A stretch of DNA of 64,000 nucleotides from Epiperipatus broadwayi (GCA_028023455.1 JAQFVV010006313.1:2627645-2691644), one strand, 5' to 3'; positions 39,170 to 54,424 are shown, numbered from the stretch's first letter. Notes: generated by a model not told the origin, from the letters alone. Numbers and translations: made by a program.

Positions 39170-41699
39170 TGGATAATCAAATTTGGATTTTACAAGAATG
39201 GAAACGAGTGTCGATGAGAATAATATGTCTAAATGGTAGATTACAATTTTTATATAATTGTAAAATGAGTCTTATTTTCCCAAACTGTTGCAATGTTAAA
39301 ATCAATAAGGAATGCAATTTGCACATACTAAAATACAAGATATTAAAATGATTATTTTATGGAATATAATTTGTTAATGCAAATGTTTTTTTTTATTTAA
39401 TCAGCGTAAATATTTAAAGTGTTTAAATTATTTATTAATCTTCATGATGTTGATTAATGGTTTAATTATAAAAGTCGATGTCAATAATATTTTAATAACT
39501 ACTATGTAAAAATTTATAAAAAAAATGATCGTAAAATTATGTTTCTATATAATAAAAATGTAAATAGGAGAAAAAAAAATAGTAACTATGTCAATTTATC
39601 TAACATAGATATTGATTTTCAACAAGAATATATTTTGAATTATGGTTCTAAATACGTTGGTGGTATGTGGGTGGATAGTAATTTAGAGTTAAAAGTTGCT
39701 GTTGAACATTCTTTTAGTGTAATTAAATGTTCTCCTGGAGTATCAAATGAATTAATACAAAAAGTTAACGTTAAGAAATTTAAAAAAAATAGAGCTAATT
39801 GCAATTGGAATTCGCATATATTTAGATTTAAAAAGTTTATTCATGATAACGATCTTGTTTGTTTAAAAAAAGATAAGGGTTTGAGGTTATGTCTTATGTC
39901 AAAACTTGATTACTACGATAAAGTTTTAATTCAAATGGAAAAGCTTAAATTTAAAAAGGTTGGAAAAATAAACATTGAAAATTTTACATGTAAAGTTTAT
40001 TGATGATATTTTAAAAAAAGCTAAAAAGAATAAAAATATAGATGCTCATACATATTATCGTCTTTATCCATCTGCTGCAATTTGTCCTAGGATTTTTTCG
40101 AATATTAAACTACATAAACAAGATAAAACTTTAAGATTAATGATTGACTTTGGTGGATCATTTTACTATGAAACATGTAGATTTATAGAAACATTGTTAA
40201 AAGATGTTCTTGGATTTGGAAAATATACTATTAGTTTATCGTTTGATGTTGTAAAGAAAATTCATAATATTAATATTAATAATAATGATAGTATTTGTAC
40301 ATTTGATATATGTGAGATGTATGGTTCAATAGATAGATTAAAATCTATAAAAATTATATTAGATGCTTTGATGTAATTTGTAAATGATATATTGTATTTT
40401 ATTGATAAAAATATATATGCTATGTTTAATGAAAATTATTATAAAATGGATAGTGGATGGCCTATGGGACTTCCTGTAGTTTCACAAATATGTAGTTTTG
40501 TAGTATCAAAATATGAAGATATAATCCTTAATAATAATATATATTACCAAGGTATTAACATTTATTACAGGTATGTTGATGATGTTTTTGTTTGAGGAAG
40601 TTTAGATATCATAAATGTGTTATTCAATGAATTAAATAGTTTAGAAGGTTTAAAATGGAGTAAATCTTTTGAAGAAAAAATGTCAATTCAGTATTTAGAT
40701 ATTAAAGTTACTCCTAATAAAAATAAATTAGATTATTGTATAGTAATAAAAGATATTGAAAAAAGAGGATATATTCCTTGGTATTCAAATGTGCCAATAG
40801 CACATAAATTACCTGGTTTAAAATCATTTTTATTTAGGAATAATAAATTATGTAAATATAGTTCTGATAAAGTAAGTAACATAAATGTATTTATTATGGA
40901 TTTGTTAAATTTAGGATATGATCATAAATTAATTTATAATATTGTTACTAAGTTTAATAATAATAGAAATATTTTAAGTGCTGTGGATATTGATAAAATA
41001 AAATATACTTGGACAACAATACCATTTATTTGTAATGAACAAGTGAAATTTATAAAACAGATATATAAAAATATATGTCGAGTTGCATTTTATACTACTC
41101 CTAATTTAAATAGATTAATAAATAATTAAAAAAAATAGGTGTCGTATTTTAAATCAAAGTTGCGCAATATATAAATGGCTGTGTGTTTGTGGAAAGGCAT
41201 ATATTGGGGAATCTCGATGTACATTGGAGAAAAGATCAAAGGAGCATTTGTTGTTATATAAACAAGTACAAAAATCAAGACAAGAGAATGTTAGAAATGA
41301 TGATGTATCACCATCAGTATTTTTTGATCATAATGTAACATGTAATTATGGTTTTGATTTTGATTTTAATAAAGTTAAGATTTTGTGTATTGAAAGAAAT
41401 AATAATAAACATAAAATTAAAGAAGCTATGTTAATAAAAAGTGAAAAGCAACATTTGATAAACAGACAGGCCACCAATATAAAAATTAATGAATTGTGGG
41501 AAAATTGATGTATGATGTATTACTTTTTGTTTACATTTGTAACGGTTTTTTTCTAATACAATTTGAATTTAGTTGATAACGACTACATAGATAGTTGAAA
41601 GTACTTCTATTAAATTGTGGTATAGATTTTTTTTTTTTAAATATCGTTTACTGTATTAATTATTGTATTGTTTTGAATAATTATATATATATATATATT
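39162..41699 (+). mobile_element. Penelope-like element B2
   Basis: Plus-strand partner of B1 in cluster II. It starts exactly at the family start codon, with no 5' UTR, and ends in a short TA tract at about 41687-41699. The 3' tail holds the same hammerhead-like fold (41570-41609) as the other B copies. It is more diverged from B3, B4a and B4 than those are from each other, so cluster II is the older insertion. Confidence 0.85.
39169..41508 (+). pseudogene. degraded PLE RT/GIY-YIG gene B2
   Basis: Full-length but broken family B gene. Frames in order are 39169-39351 (N-terminus MDNQIWILQEWKR), 39539-40003 (KYVGGMW and KKDKGLRLCLM), 39975-40376 (YYRLYPSAAICPRIF and motif A FDICEMYGS), 40392-40595 (GWPMGLPVVS and YVDD), 40617-41129 (QYLDIKVT and thumb) and 41224-41508 (the EKRSKEHLLLYK part of GIY-YIG). 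Lesions include a deletion with stop near 40374, a TGT-to-TGA change near 40593, a TCA-to-TAA change near 41127, and several indels. It is dead. Confidence 0.85.
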
Positions 41700-41779
41700 A
41701 CAGGAGCAAGCATGCTAACACTATATTGATTTTATGTGTAAAATGTTTTCTTTTTAAATTGTTTTTTCTATTAAATTGT

Positions 41780-44340
<2,561 letters not shown>

Positions 44341-44344
44341 TTAA

Positions 44345-44560
44345 ATCTCATTGTCATCTCTGCTCTGCTAGTGGGCCGGATTTTAGAATAAATTCTCATG
44401 TGCCATCATTATATGTTATTCATTAGGTGTTTGATCTGGGGTTTAGGGAGTGGTTTCAATCCAGGTTGGTCCCTGATCTAAATCTCAGGTTTGACTGGGT
44501 TTGAAGTACATTTTGTGACTTCCAGCTCATGTTAGATGTATCAACATGTTTTTATGGGTA
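44345..44560 (+). repeat. possible SINE-like relic
   Basis: A less AT-rich stretch with GTGGTTTCAATCCAGG (44448-44463), which resembles a pol III B box, and a GGTTTGACTGGGTTTGAAG block after it. No second copy is visible and the A box is unclear. Confidence 0.25.
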
Positions 44561-47500
44561 CAATATATAAACTACAAATGTTTCATAAACAAATATCATA
44601 GTTCTTTGGGAGGGGTTAACATTGAAGCATTAGAATAAACAAGAGCCCAATATTTGTTTAATATTTCAATTAGCAACTTTTTTATTCTTGTTAAAAATCT
44701 AAATTGTTAATGTTAGTGAGTAAAGAATTTTCGTTATTTCAAGAAATTCTTAAAATTTTAGTGTTTTTCGATTATCTTTTTCATCTTGCAGATGTTCACT
44801 TGTCCTATCCAAATCTTTGCAATAACCATCTAAATTTTCTTCAGTTAAACATTTATACTTATGTTATTTGCTAAATATTTTCAATAATTACAATTGTTCT
44901 CATAAGTTAAGGATTTTAAAATTATTTTTGTAATATGTATATACATTGATATCATAATAGACTATAAGTAAATAAAACATTTTTCGTTATATCATTTAAG
45001 CAGCTCCATTGAAAATATTTTATGTGTAACTTCACTAATATTTCAGTAAATACTTTTTATGTAGTTTTTGATATTTTTAAAATATATATATATATTGTTA
45101 AAATCCTTACAAATAAAGTCATAAAACACTGCAGGAAATTGCATTTTATAAACAGTTTCACAAATTTGAATCCTCAAAGAGTATTTTTAAGCAGTACTTC
45201 TATGTATATATTTAAAACAGCATCTAATATTTGTAATATAAAATGTAACTTATTTGTAAATTATTACTCATCAAAAAAATTGAACATTCTTTCATTAAAT
45301 ATTCTGAAAGTTGGATAAGTAATTTTTATGTATTTATCAAACCATTTTTAAATGAATGTTTTTTTAAGGATGTATTTAAAAATAGATACAGCAATAATTA
45401 TTTTTGATATCCATTAATTTACCTACTCACAAATCTCAAGTCAATAGTTCAGAAACATATTTGATAGTAAAGAAAGAAGCTTGAATAACTTTTTACTATT
45501 ATTAATATAAATGAAGTTTGAAAAACATATATTGCTTTTTAAATTTACAATTATGTGAAAGATGATGCTTATTTCGATAGTTAAGTATGAGTCAGGTGGT
45601 GATAAAAGTCACCATGGTGAAGTCAACACATAAACAAATGCCTAAATAAAGACTGAATTCAACACATTTACAATCTTTTAAAAAATGAATTAGTTTTTAA
45701 AGTGAATATTAGGTAATGTATCGATCACGAGAAAGTTGTTAGTAAAAATGTTGATCTTGCTACTAAGTTTACGATTTAAAGTATGCTGTGGTGTCATGAA
45801 AAAGCTGTGATAATTAATCGATCATCTGGCAAATGTAAGGTATCCATATAATTTACTGTCCAGTTTTAATTTCTGAAGAATGAATTTTTTGAACAAATTT
45901 CTTAATTAATGAAATGATTAAATTGCGAGAACTGCCCACTGATGACAATGCAGATGCAATCATCCACTACTTTCAAAATATGGTCATAAGCTGGAATAAC
46001 TAACTATATGTGAGAAGATGACTTGCAAGCTTTTGTTTGCATATACAAGAAGCAAAAAACGTCAGTCCACTCCAATGATGGCAAAAAAAAAAAAAAATTA
46101 TTGGGATAAATGTATATTGCTAAAATTTTAGTTGTTCTTAACATCATTTCTTGCAAAAAAATAAAATAAGATGTAAAAATTCATGTTCATTTATTTCCAG
46201 TAAATAAAGTTCTAGGTCACCATTTTGTATAAAATAAGGTTAGTTCTCATCATTTATTCAAATAACTCAATTTTAATGTTAATGCATGCTTGTATATTTC
46301 CACAATTATCATTTTGTACTAAATAAGGTTATTTGTCATCATTTATCAAAATTGATGGATTAAGTTTGTCAGAAGATTTTGTATAGATGTTAGTTTATAG
46401 ATCGCAAGGTTAGAAAATTAATACTATGTGAAGTGTCACTACTGAAATAATATATAAACATTCTTATTTTTTAAATAATTTGATATTTTATCTGCACAAT
46501 CATTAATCACAATGACTATATATCGTTGTATTATATAATTATCGTATTAAAATGTAAACTATTCTGAAGATTTTTTTTCTTAACATCAACTGTTTAGGTA
46601 GATTACAAACATGAGTAAAGTATACTTAAATAAAATTCAGGAAATGTTAAAAAACATTTTTGGTTTTGAAAATTTATTTTACAGAAATGTAAAATTAAAT
46701 TTTATGTATAGTGAAATCTAAGTAGAATTATACTAATTATAGACAATAATTTTGACAAATATATTGAAATTTTGAGTCTTAATAAAACTTAAGAATGATA
46801 GAAAATTTAATTAATACATTCAGTATGTAATGAGACCTACAAATCTCATTGACTTATTATGTTTTTAATTAAAATAATAGCTCAATATTTAAATTTAAAC
46901 TTTTATTTTGATTCAGATATACAAGATAACAAAATCTCCGAAAGTTTATAAAATTATATATATATTACATATTGTCACAATGTGCTGTGGGTATTTAATT
47001 TGTTACATGAAAACAAAGTTTCCAATTTTAACGTTTATCAGTAATTCAAAAGGTTAAGAAATAAAATATAAGTTGATTGAAGTAAATATAGCAAAAAAAA
47101 AAAAACAAACGAGGGCGGAGACAGATTAACGAAATAATATTTCAGAAAAAATATATAAAACAATAAAAAATAAACAAATCGAAACGAAAATATCAAATCA
47201 ACGTTATTTGAATAAATAAATGATTGGTCTTAGTCGATTAAAATTAATAAATAAATATTATATGCCAAATATTAAAAATGCGTAAGATGTTATTATATAA
47301 AATTGTTATATTCAAATATATACGTTTATTATTTAAAATATAAAAGGTTTAAAATGAATCTGAAAAAAAAAAAAACCTTAATTAAAAAGATAAGAGCTTA
47401 ACTTATTAAGAAAAGAACTTTAATATGATAATCAGCTTAATTGTTTTAAATAAACAAGGGATTAAAGGAAAAGTTGCAAATGACTGTATCATTGAAATAA

Positions 47501-49274
47501 ATTAACGAGAAGTTTTTAAATAGAATCTTTTACAAACTTATTATTCTTTAATTGATCTTTGTTGAACATTGATACTAAACTAATTCGTGCTAGTTAAAGT
47601 ATATATATATATATAGTAGAAAAAGAGAAGATATTCTGGCAGAAGCTGATACTAAATTCTTGCTAGTTAGAATATAAAATAAAAAACACTTAGTATCAAG
47701 AGAAAATATACACTGTTAGATGGTAAATATCAATTTATATCGTGAAATAGACAAAGAAAATTCTATAAATCAATGCAATGATTATTATATGAGTTCAATG
47801 CTTAATATGATTTCAATACATAAAGATAAGGATAGTCCCCTGTTGGTTGAGCTATATGATATTTTTTCTGATATGAAATTGGATTTCTTGTCAGTCTAAT
47901 CACCTTATATGAAGCTAGATTTGTGTACCTATAGATTCTGATTTTTGGGGATACCAGTTTTTTATGAAAAACTATTTTTTTTTGTTTGAAATAAGTAACA
48001 GCAAAATCATTAAATATACTAAACAATTGTGAGGAAATTTAGTGCATTTTTGCTTTATGGATTTTCTTTACTTTAACTCTTATGACGGGCATTAGCAACT
48101 GTTTAAAAAATTAAGTAGCTATAAAGAAAAATAAGAAAATATAAAAACTTATATTAATCATTCTCTCACTGTGATTAAACAACTCTGGTAAAATAATTAG
48201 TGAAAATATTAATTCACACAAACAATGAATGTTGCTTGAGAAACAATAGTACTTTATTCTACCTAGCTTTAACAGTAATGAATGCGATTTCATCAAAGTG
48301 ACAGAAACCCAAGTTTAAGGAGATGTTTCTGTATCTGATAGTAGAATCATTGTAAAGACATTAAACATTCTGTTACTGCTGATGTAAAACCTATCATTAT
48401 AAAAATATTTTCCCAAAATGTATTTAATTTCATTTTCTTGAAAATTTTAAATCATAATAGATCTTTTATTTTGTGTGTGTGTGTTATTTTTATAAACCTA
48501 AATAATGGATATAAATAAAAAAAAGTTTTATATTTATACACGAATTGTATCCATTTTCCATCTTTTCTTTCTTTGATTATAACAAAGTTTTGATTGTTAA
48601 ATTATACTATTTGTTCCTTTCAAAGATCATTGATAGAGAATGTAAAAATAAAAAGAATAAAATTTAAACATTGAAGGCATTCTTATAATAAAAACAAACT
48701 GAATATGATATATTGCATAACTAAAATCGACTAAGTACATTTTCATCATTTTTTTAACAAAACCATTTTATTTGATTGCTATTACATATTTTGATAAAAA
48801 GGATTTTGGCTAAACTCAAACTGCATAATAAAGAAATAAAGAACACATCTGATAAGTATTATCATTACAATTTTAAATAATATATATAAAGTCTCTCAAA
48901 TTTCTACCAATAATTTTTAATAATTTTATATATGAAAAGATTTAAATTAATATATGTAAAAAATTATAGTCAGTCACAATATCAACAATTACAATTTACT
49001 TTAATTATTATCCCATTTGTTTATAAATGATAAATAGCGACTAGAAAAGATAAACCATCTCTCTGAAACAAATCACAAACAAGTAGAAATGATACATTGT
49101 TAATTTAAATTTGATGTATGTATTTACATATTTATGTGAAGCTAAATAGAAATAGAACACATTTTTTCTAGTCTTGCAAACAATTATGAACAGGTTGTTT
49201 AAAAGTTGCATTGTCTTGTGGTTATTGATATTTTGGATGACTGTAGTTCTTTATACATTTTTTCAGTTAAAGTT
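44561..49274. other. 4.7 kb AT-rich DNA, nothing recognised
   Basis: No gene, RNA or repeat family is supported. Short open frames (45022-45318, 47802-48026, 48111-48296) have no motifs. GAAGCATTAGAATAAACAAGAG near 44620 resembles a word near 15006. Confidence 0.55.
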
Positions 49275-51039
49275 ATATATATATATATATATATAACTAT
49301 TCAAAACATTACAATAATTAATACAGTAACAATATTTTAAACAAATATATACCAATTTAATAGAAGTACTTTCAACTATCTATGTAGTCGTTGTCAACTA
49401 GACTCAAATTGTATTAGAAAAAACCGTTACAAATGTAAACAAAAGCAATACGTCATACATCAATTTTCCCACAATTCATTAATTTTTATATTGGCTGTCT
49501 GTCTATTTATCAACTGTTGCTTTTCACTTTTTATTAACATAGCCTCTTTAATTTTGCGTTTATTATTATTTCTTTCAATACACAGAATTTTAATTTTATT
49601 AAAATCAAAATCAAAACCATAATTACATGTTACATTATGATCAAAAAATACTGATGGTGATACATCATCATTTCTAACATTCTCTTGTCTTCCGATTTTG
49701 CACTCGTTTATATAATAACAAATGCTCCCTTGATCTTTTCTCTAATGTACATCGAGATTCCCCAATATAAGCCTTTCCACAAAAACATAGCCATTTATAT
49801 ATTGCACAACTTTGATTTAAAATACCACACCTATTTTTTGAATTATTTATTAATCTATTTAAATTAGGAGTAGTATAAAATGCAACTCGACATATATTTT
49901 TATATATCTGTTTTATAAATTTAACCTGTTCATTACAAATAAATGGTATTGATATCCAAGTATATTTTATTTTATCAATATCTATAGCATCTAAAATATT
50001 TCTATTATTATTAAACTTAGTAACAATATTATAAATTAATTTATGATCATATCCAACATTTAACAAATCCATAATAAATACATTTATGTTACTTATTTTA
50101 TCAGAACTATATTTACATAATTTATTATTCCTAAATAATAAATTATTTTAAACTGGATAATTTATGTGCAATTGGCACATTTGAATACCAAGGAATATAT
50201 CCTCTTTTTTCAATATCTTTTATTACCATACAATAATCTAATTTATTTTTATTACGTGTAATTTTAATATCTAAATACTGAATTGACTTTTTTTCTTCAA
50301 AAGATTTACTCCATTTTAAACCTTCTAAACTATTTAATTCATTGAATAATGCATTTATAATATCTAAACTTCCACAAACGAAAACATCATCGACATACCT
50401 GTAATAAATTTTAATACCTTGGCAATATATATTAGTATTAAGAATTATATCTTCATATCTTGATACCACAAAACTACATATTTGTGAAACTACAGGAAGT
50501 CCCATAGGCCATCCATAATCTATTTTATAATAATTTTCATTAAATATAGCATATATATTTTTATCAATAAAATATAATACATCATTTACAAATTTTACTT
50601 TTTTAACATCAACTTTTTTAACCTTAAAGCATCTAATATAATTTTTATAGATTTTAATCTATCTATTGAACCGTACATCTCACATATATCAAATGTACAA
50701 ATACTATCATTATTATTAATATTAATATTTTGAATTTTTTTTACAAAATCAAACGATGAATTAATAGTATATTTTCCAAATCCAAGAACATCTTTTAATA
50801 ATGTTTCTATAAATCTACAGGTTTCATAGTAAAATGATCCGCCAAAGTCAATCATTAATCTTAAAGATTTATCTTGTTTATGTAGTTTAATATTCGAAAA
50901 AATTCTAGGACAAATTGCAGCAGATGGATAAAGACGATAATACGTGTGAGCATCTATATATTTATTCTTTTTAGCTTTTTTTAAAATATCATCAATAAAC
51001 TTTACACATAAATTTTCAATGTTTATTTTTTCAACTTGT
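49275..51039 (-). pseudogene. Penelope-like element B3, inverted, 5'-truncated
   Basis: Left part of cluster III. On the minus strand it starts at VEKINIENL before the YYRLYPS block and keeps RT motifs A (FDICEMYGS), B (GWPMGLPVVS, 50500) and C (YVDD, near 50390), then GIY-YIG (CGKAYIGESRC, near 49775). It is nearly identical to B4 but has three lesions: a lost A near 50620 (frameshift), an in-frame stop near 50148 (AAATCATTTT changed to AAATAATTTA), and a rearranged AAATCGGAAGAC near 49695. The head-to-head junction with B4a shares TTGT at 51036-51039. Confidence 0.85.
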
Positions 51040-51724
51040 AATGAACAGGTTAAATTTATAAAACAGATATATAAAAATATATGTCGAGTTGCATTTTATA
51101 CTACTCCTAATTTAAATAGATTAATAAATAATTCAAAAAATAGGTGTGGTATTTTAAATCAAAGTTGTGCAATATATAAATGGCTATGTTTTTGTGGAAA
51201 GGCTTATATTGGGGAATCTCGATGTACATTAGAGAAAAGATCAAGGGAGCATTTGTTATTATATAAACGAGTGCAAAAATCAAGACAAGAGAATGTTAGA
51301 AATGATGATGTATCACCATCAGTATTTTTTGATCATAATGTAACATGTAATTATGGTTTTGATTTTGATTTTAATAAAATTAAAATTCTGTGTATTGAAA
51401 GAAATAATAATAAACGCAAAATTAAAGAGGCTATGTTAATAAAAAGTGAAAAGCAACAGTTGATAAATAGACAGACAGCCAATATAAAAATTAATGAATT
51501 GTGGGAAAATTGATGTATGACGTATTGCTTTTGTTTACATTTGTAACGGTTTTTTCTAATACAATTTGAGTCTAGTTGACAACGACTACATAGATAGTTG
51601 AAAGTACTTCTATTAAATTGGTATATATTTGTTTAAAATATTGTTACTGTATTAATTATTGTATTGTTTTGAATAGTTATATATATTTTATTATAATTGG
51701 AATACAGACATTGATTAATAATTT
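51036..51724 (+). mobile_element. Penelope-like element B4a, 5'-truncated
   Basis: A short plus-strand copy holding only the last 155 or so codons (CNEQVKFIKQIYK through GIY-YIG, stop at 51511-51513) and the 3' tail. Over its length it is virtually identical to B4. It leads directly into the 5' UTR of B4, so it can act as the upstream half of a pseudo-LTR pair for the intact gene. Its tail has a hammerhead-like fold at 51573-51612. Confidence 0.85.
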
Positions 51725-51728
51725 ACAT

Positions 51729-51806
51729 ATAATACGATTATGTATTGAGTTACTTTTACTTTGGAATATAATACGGTTATTTATTGCTTTACGTTTAATT
51801 TGGAAT
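51729..51806 (+). promoter_or_regulatory. duplicated 39-bp unit in the 5' UTR of B4
   Basis: Two units, 51729-51767 and 51768-51806, each start ATAATACG and end TTTGGAAT and align without gaps with several substitutions. They lie between the tail of B4a and the ATG at 51822. A tandem unit directly upstream of a retroelement gene could be a promoter element, but no function is shown by the sequence. Confidence 0.4.
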
Positions 51807-51821
51807 ATTAAAATTTTTAAT

Positions 51822-54179
51822 ATGGATAATCAAATTTGGATTTTACAAGAATGGAAGCGAGTGTCAATGAGAATAATACGTCTAAAAGGTAGATTGCAAT
51901 TTTTATATAATTGTAAAATGAGTCATATTTTCCCAAACTGTTGCAACGTTAAAATAAATAAGGAATGTAATTTGCAAAATACTAAAATACAAGATATTAA
52001 AATGATTATTTTACGGAATATAATAAGTCAATGCAAATGTTTTCTGTTTAATCAGCGTAAATATTTAAAGTGTTTAAATTATTTTATTAATCTTCATGAT
52101 GTTGATGAATGGTTTAATTATAAAAGTCGATGTCAATATTATTTGAATAACTACTATATAAAAATTTATAAAAAATTTAATCGTAAAATTACATTTCTAT
52201 ATAATAAAAATGTAAATAGGAGAAAAAATAGTAACTATGTCAATTTATCTAACATGGATATTGATTTTCAACAAGAATATATTTTGAATTATGGTTCTAA
52301 ATACGTTGGTGGTATGTGGATGGATTGTAATTTAGAGTTAAAAGCTGCTGTTGAACATTCTTTTAGTGTAATTAAATGTTCTCCTGAAATATCAAAGGAA
52401 TTAATACAAAAAGTGAATGTTAAAAAATTTAAAAATAGAACTAATTGCAATTGGAATTCGCATATATTTAGATTTAAAAACTTTCTTCATGATAACCATC
52501 TTGTTTGTTTAAGAGAAGATAAGGGGTTAAGGTTATGTCTTTTGTCAAAACTTGATTACTACGATAAAGTTTTAATTCAAATGGAAAAGCTTAAATTTAA
52601 ACAAGTTGAAAAAATAAACATTGAAAATTTACGTGTAAAGTTTATTGATGATATTTTAAAAAAAGCTAAAAAGAATAAATATATAGATGCTCACACGTAT
52701 TATCGTCTTTATCCATCTGCTGCAATTTGTCCTAGAATTTTTTCGAATATTAAACTACATAAACAAGATAAATCTTTAAGATTAATGATTGACTTTGGCG
52801 GATCATTTTACTATGAAACCTGTAGATTTATAGAAACATTATTAAAAGATGTTCTTGGATTTGGAAAATATACTATTAATTCATCGTTTGATTTTGTAAA
52901 AAAAATTCAAAATATTAATATTAATAATAATGATAGTATTTGTACATTTGATATATGTGAGATGTACGGTTCAATAGATAGATTAAAATCTATAAAAATT
53001 ATATTAGATGCTTTAAGGTTAAAAAAAGTTGATGTTAAAAAAGTAAAATTTGTAAATGATGTATTATATTTTATTGATAAAAATATATATGCTATATTTA
53101 ATGAAAATTATTATAAAATAGATTATGGATGGCCTATGGGACTTCCTGTAGTTTCACAAATATGTAGTTTTGTGGTATCAAGATATGAAGATATAATTCT
53201 TAATACTAATATATATTGCCAAGGTATTAAAATTTATTACAGGTATGTCGATGATGTTTTCGTTTGTGGAAGTTTAGATATTATAAATGCATTATTCAAT
53301 GAATTAAATAGTTTAGAAGGTTTAAAATGGAGTAAATCTTTTGAAGAAAAAAAGTCAATTCAGTATTTAGATATTAAAATTACACGTAATAAAAATAAAT
53401 TAGATTATTGTATGGTAATAAAAGATATTGAAAAAAGAGGATATATTCCTTGGTATTCAAATGTGCCAATTGCACATAAATTATCCAGTTTAAAATCATT
53501 TTTATTTAGGAATAATAAATTATGTAAATATAGTTCTGATAAAATAAGTAACATAAATGTATTTATTATGGATTTGTTAAATGTTGGATATGATCATAAA
53601 TTAATTTATAATATTGTTACTAAGTTTAATAATAATAGAAATATTTTAGATGCTATAGATATTGATAAAATAAAATATACTTGGATATCAATACCATTTA
53701 TTTGTAATGAACAGGTTAAATTTATAAAACAGATATATAAAAATATATGTCGAGTTGCATTTTATACTACTCCTAATTTAAATAGATTAATAAATAATTC
53801 AAAAAATAGGTGTGGTATTTTAAATCAAAGTTGTGCAATATATAAATGGCTATGTTTTTGTGGAAAGGCTTATATTGGGGAATCTCGATGTACATTAGAG
53901 AAAAGATCAAGGGAGCATTTGTTATTATATAAACGAGTGCAAAAATCAAGACAAGAGAATGTTAGAAATGATGATGTATCACCATCAGTATTTTTTGATC
54001 ATAATGTAACATGTAATTATGGTTTTGATTTTGATTTTAATAAAATTAAAATTCTGTGTATTGAAAGAAATAATAATAAACGCAAAATTAAAGAGGCTAT
54101 GTTAATAAAAAGTGAAAAGCAACAGTTGATAAATAGACAGACAGCCAATATAAAAATTAATGAATTGTGGGAAAATTGA
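51822..54179 (+). CDS. Penelope-like RT with GIY-YIG endonuclease
   Basis: A 785-residue reverse transcriptase-endonuclease that would copy its own RNA into a nicked chromosomal site. The ATG at 51822 is chosen because copy B2 also starts there (MDNQIWILQEWKR). An open frame reaches 51618, but that part is upstream tail sequence. The N-terminal region shares RL-F--CK---PN-C-VKIN with family A. Then come KYVGGMW and REDKGLRLCLL (the D-K-G block), YYRLYPSAAICPRIF, and RT motif A FDICEMYGS (catalytic Asp 377). Motif B is GWPMGLP (436-442) and motif C is YVDD (475-478), followed by a thumb-like segment. C-terminal GIY-YIG is AIYKWLCFCGKAYIGE (672-687), with CxC at 678/680 and the metal-site Glu at 758 in KIKEAM. 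No frameshift or stop is seen, so it may be active. Most PLEs have S-P after motif B, but here it is V-V-S. Confidence 0.93.
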   Translation: MDNQIWILQEWKRVSMRIIRLKGRLQFLYNCKMSHIFPNCCNVKINKECNLQNTKIQDIKMIILRNIISQCKCFLFNQRKYLKCLNYFINLHDVDEWFNYKSRCQYYLNNYYIKIYKKFNRKITFLYNKNVNRRKNSNYVNLSNMDIDFQQEYILNYGSKYVGGMWMDCNLELKAAVEHSFSVIKCSPEISKELIQKVNVKKFKNRTNCNWNSHIFRFKNFLHDNHLVCLREDKGLRLCLLSKLDYYDKVLIQMEKLKFKQVEKINIENLRVKFIDDILKKAKKNKYIDAHTYYRLYPSAAICPRIFSNIKLHKQDKSLRLMIDFGGSFYYETCRFIETLLKDVLGFGKYTINSSFDFVKKIQNININNNDSICTFDICEMYGSIDRLKSIKIILDALRLKKVDVKKVKFVNDVLYFIDKNIYAIFNENYYKIDYGWPMGLPVVSQICSFVVSRYEDIILNTNIYCQGIKIYYRYVDDVFVCGSLDIINALFNELNSLEGLKWSKSFEEKKSIQYLDIKITRNKNKLDYCMVIKDIEKRGYIPWYSNVPIAHKLSSLKSFLFRNNKLCKYSSDKISNINVFIMDLLNVGYDHKLIYNIVTKFNNNRNILDAIDIDKIKYTWISIPFICNEQVKFIKQIYKNICRVAFYTTPNLNRLINNSKNRCGILNQSCAIYKWLCFCGKAYIGESRCTLEKRSREHLLLYKRVQKSRQENVRNDDVSPSVFFDHNVTCNYGFDFDFNKIKILCIERNNNKRKIKEAMLIKSEKQQLINRQTANIKINELWEN

Positions 54180-54238
54180 TGTATGACGTATTGCTTTTGT
54201 TTACATTTGTAACGGTTTTTTCTAATACAATTTGAGTC

Positions 54239-54278
54239 TAGTTGACAACGACTACATAGATAGTTGAAAGTACTTCTA
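54239..54278 (+). ncRNA. hammerhead-like fold in family B 3' tail
   Basis: Short stem I TAG/CTA, then TTGACAA in the place of box 1, one extra C, stem II G-ACTA/TAGT-T around loop CATAGA, then GAAA and palindrome AGTACT. The order matches a minimal hammerhead, but C3 and G8 of the core are replaced by T and A. Equivalent sites are 51573-51612 (+), 41570-41609 (+), 37734-37773 (-) and 49361-49400 (-). Stem I is only three pairs, so this is a weak candidate. Confidence 0.3.
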
Positions 54279-54385
54279 TTAAATTGGTATATATTTGTTT
54301 AAAATATTGTTACTGTATTAATTATTGTATTGTTTTGAATAGTTATATATATTTTATTATAATTGGAATACAGACATTGATTAAT

Positions 54386-54386
54386 A

Positions 54387-54424
<38 letters not shown>

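Larger units (their letters stand above)
51725..54390 (+). mobile_element. Penelope-like element B4, intact
   Basis: Full-length family B element on the right of cluster III: a 5' UTR of about 97 bases, an intact gene and a 3' tail of about 210 bases that ends in a TA tract. Its 3' tail repeats that of B4a, giving the direct repeats expected of a PLE pseudo-LTR structure. It is the only PLE in this window without a visible coding lesion. Confidence 0.9.

Noticed and set aside
51618-51821. Upstream 68 residues of the long frame ending at 54179
   Set aside because: They lie in the 3' tail of B4a and the 5' UTR of B4. Copy B2 begins at the equivalent of 51822 and lacks this sequence.
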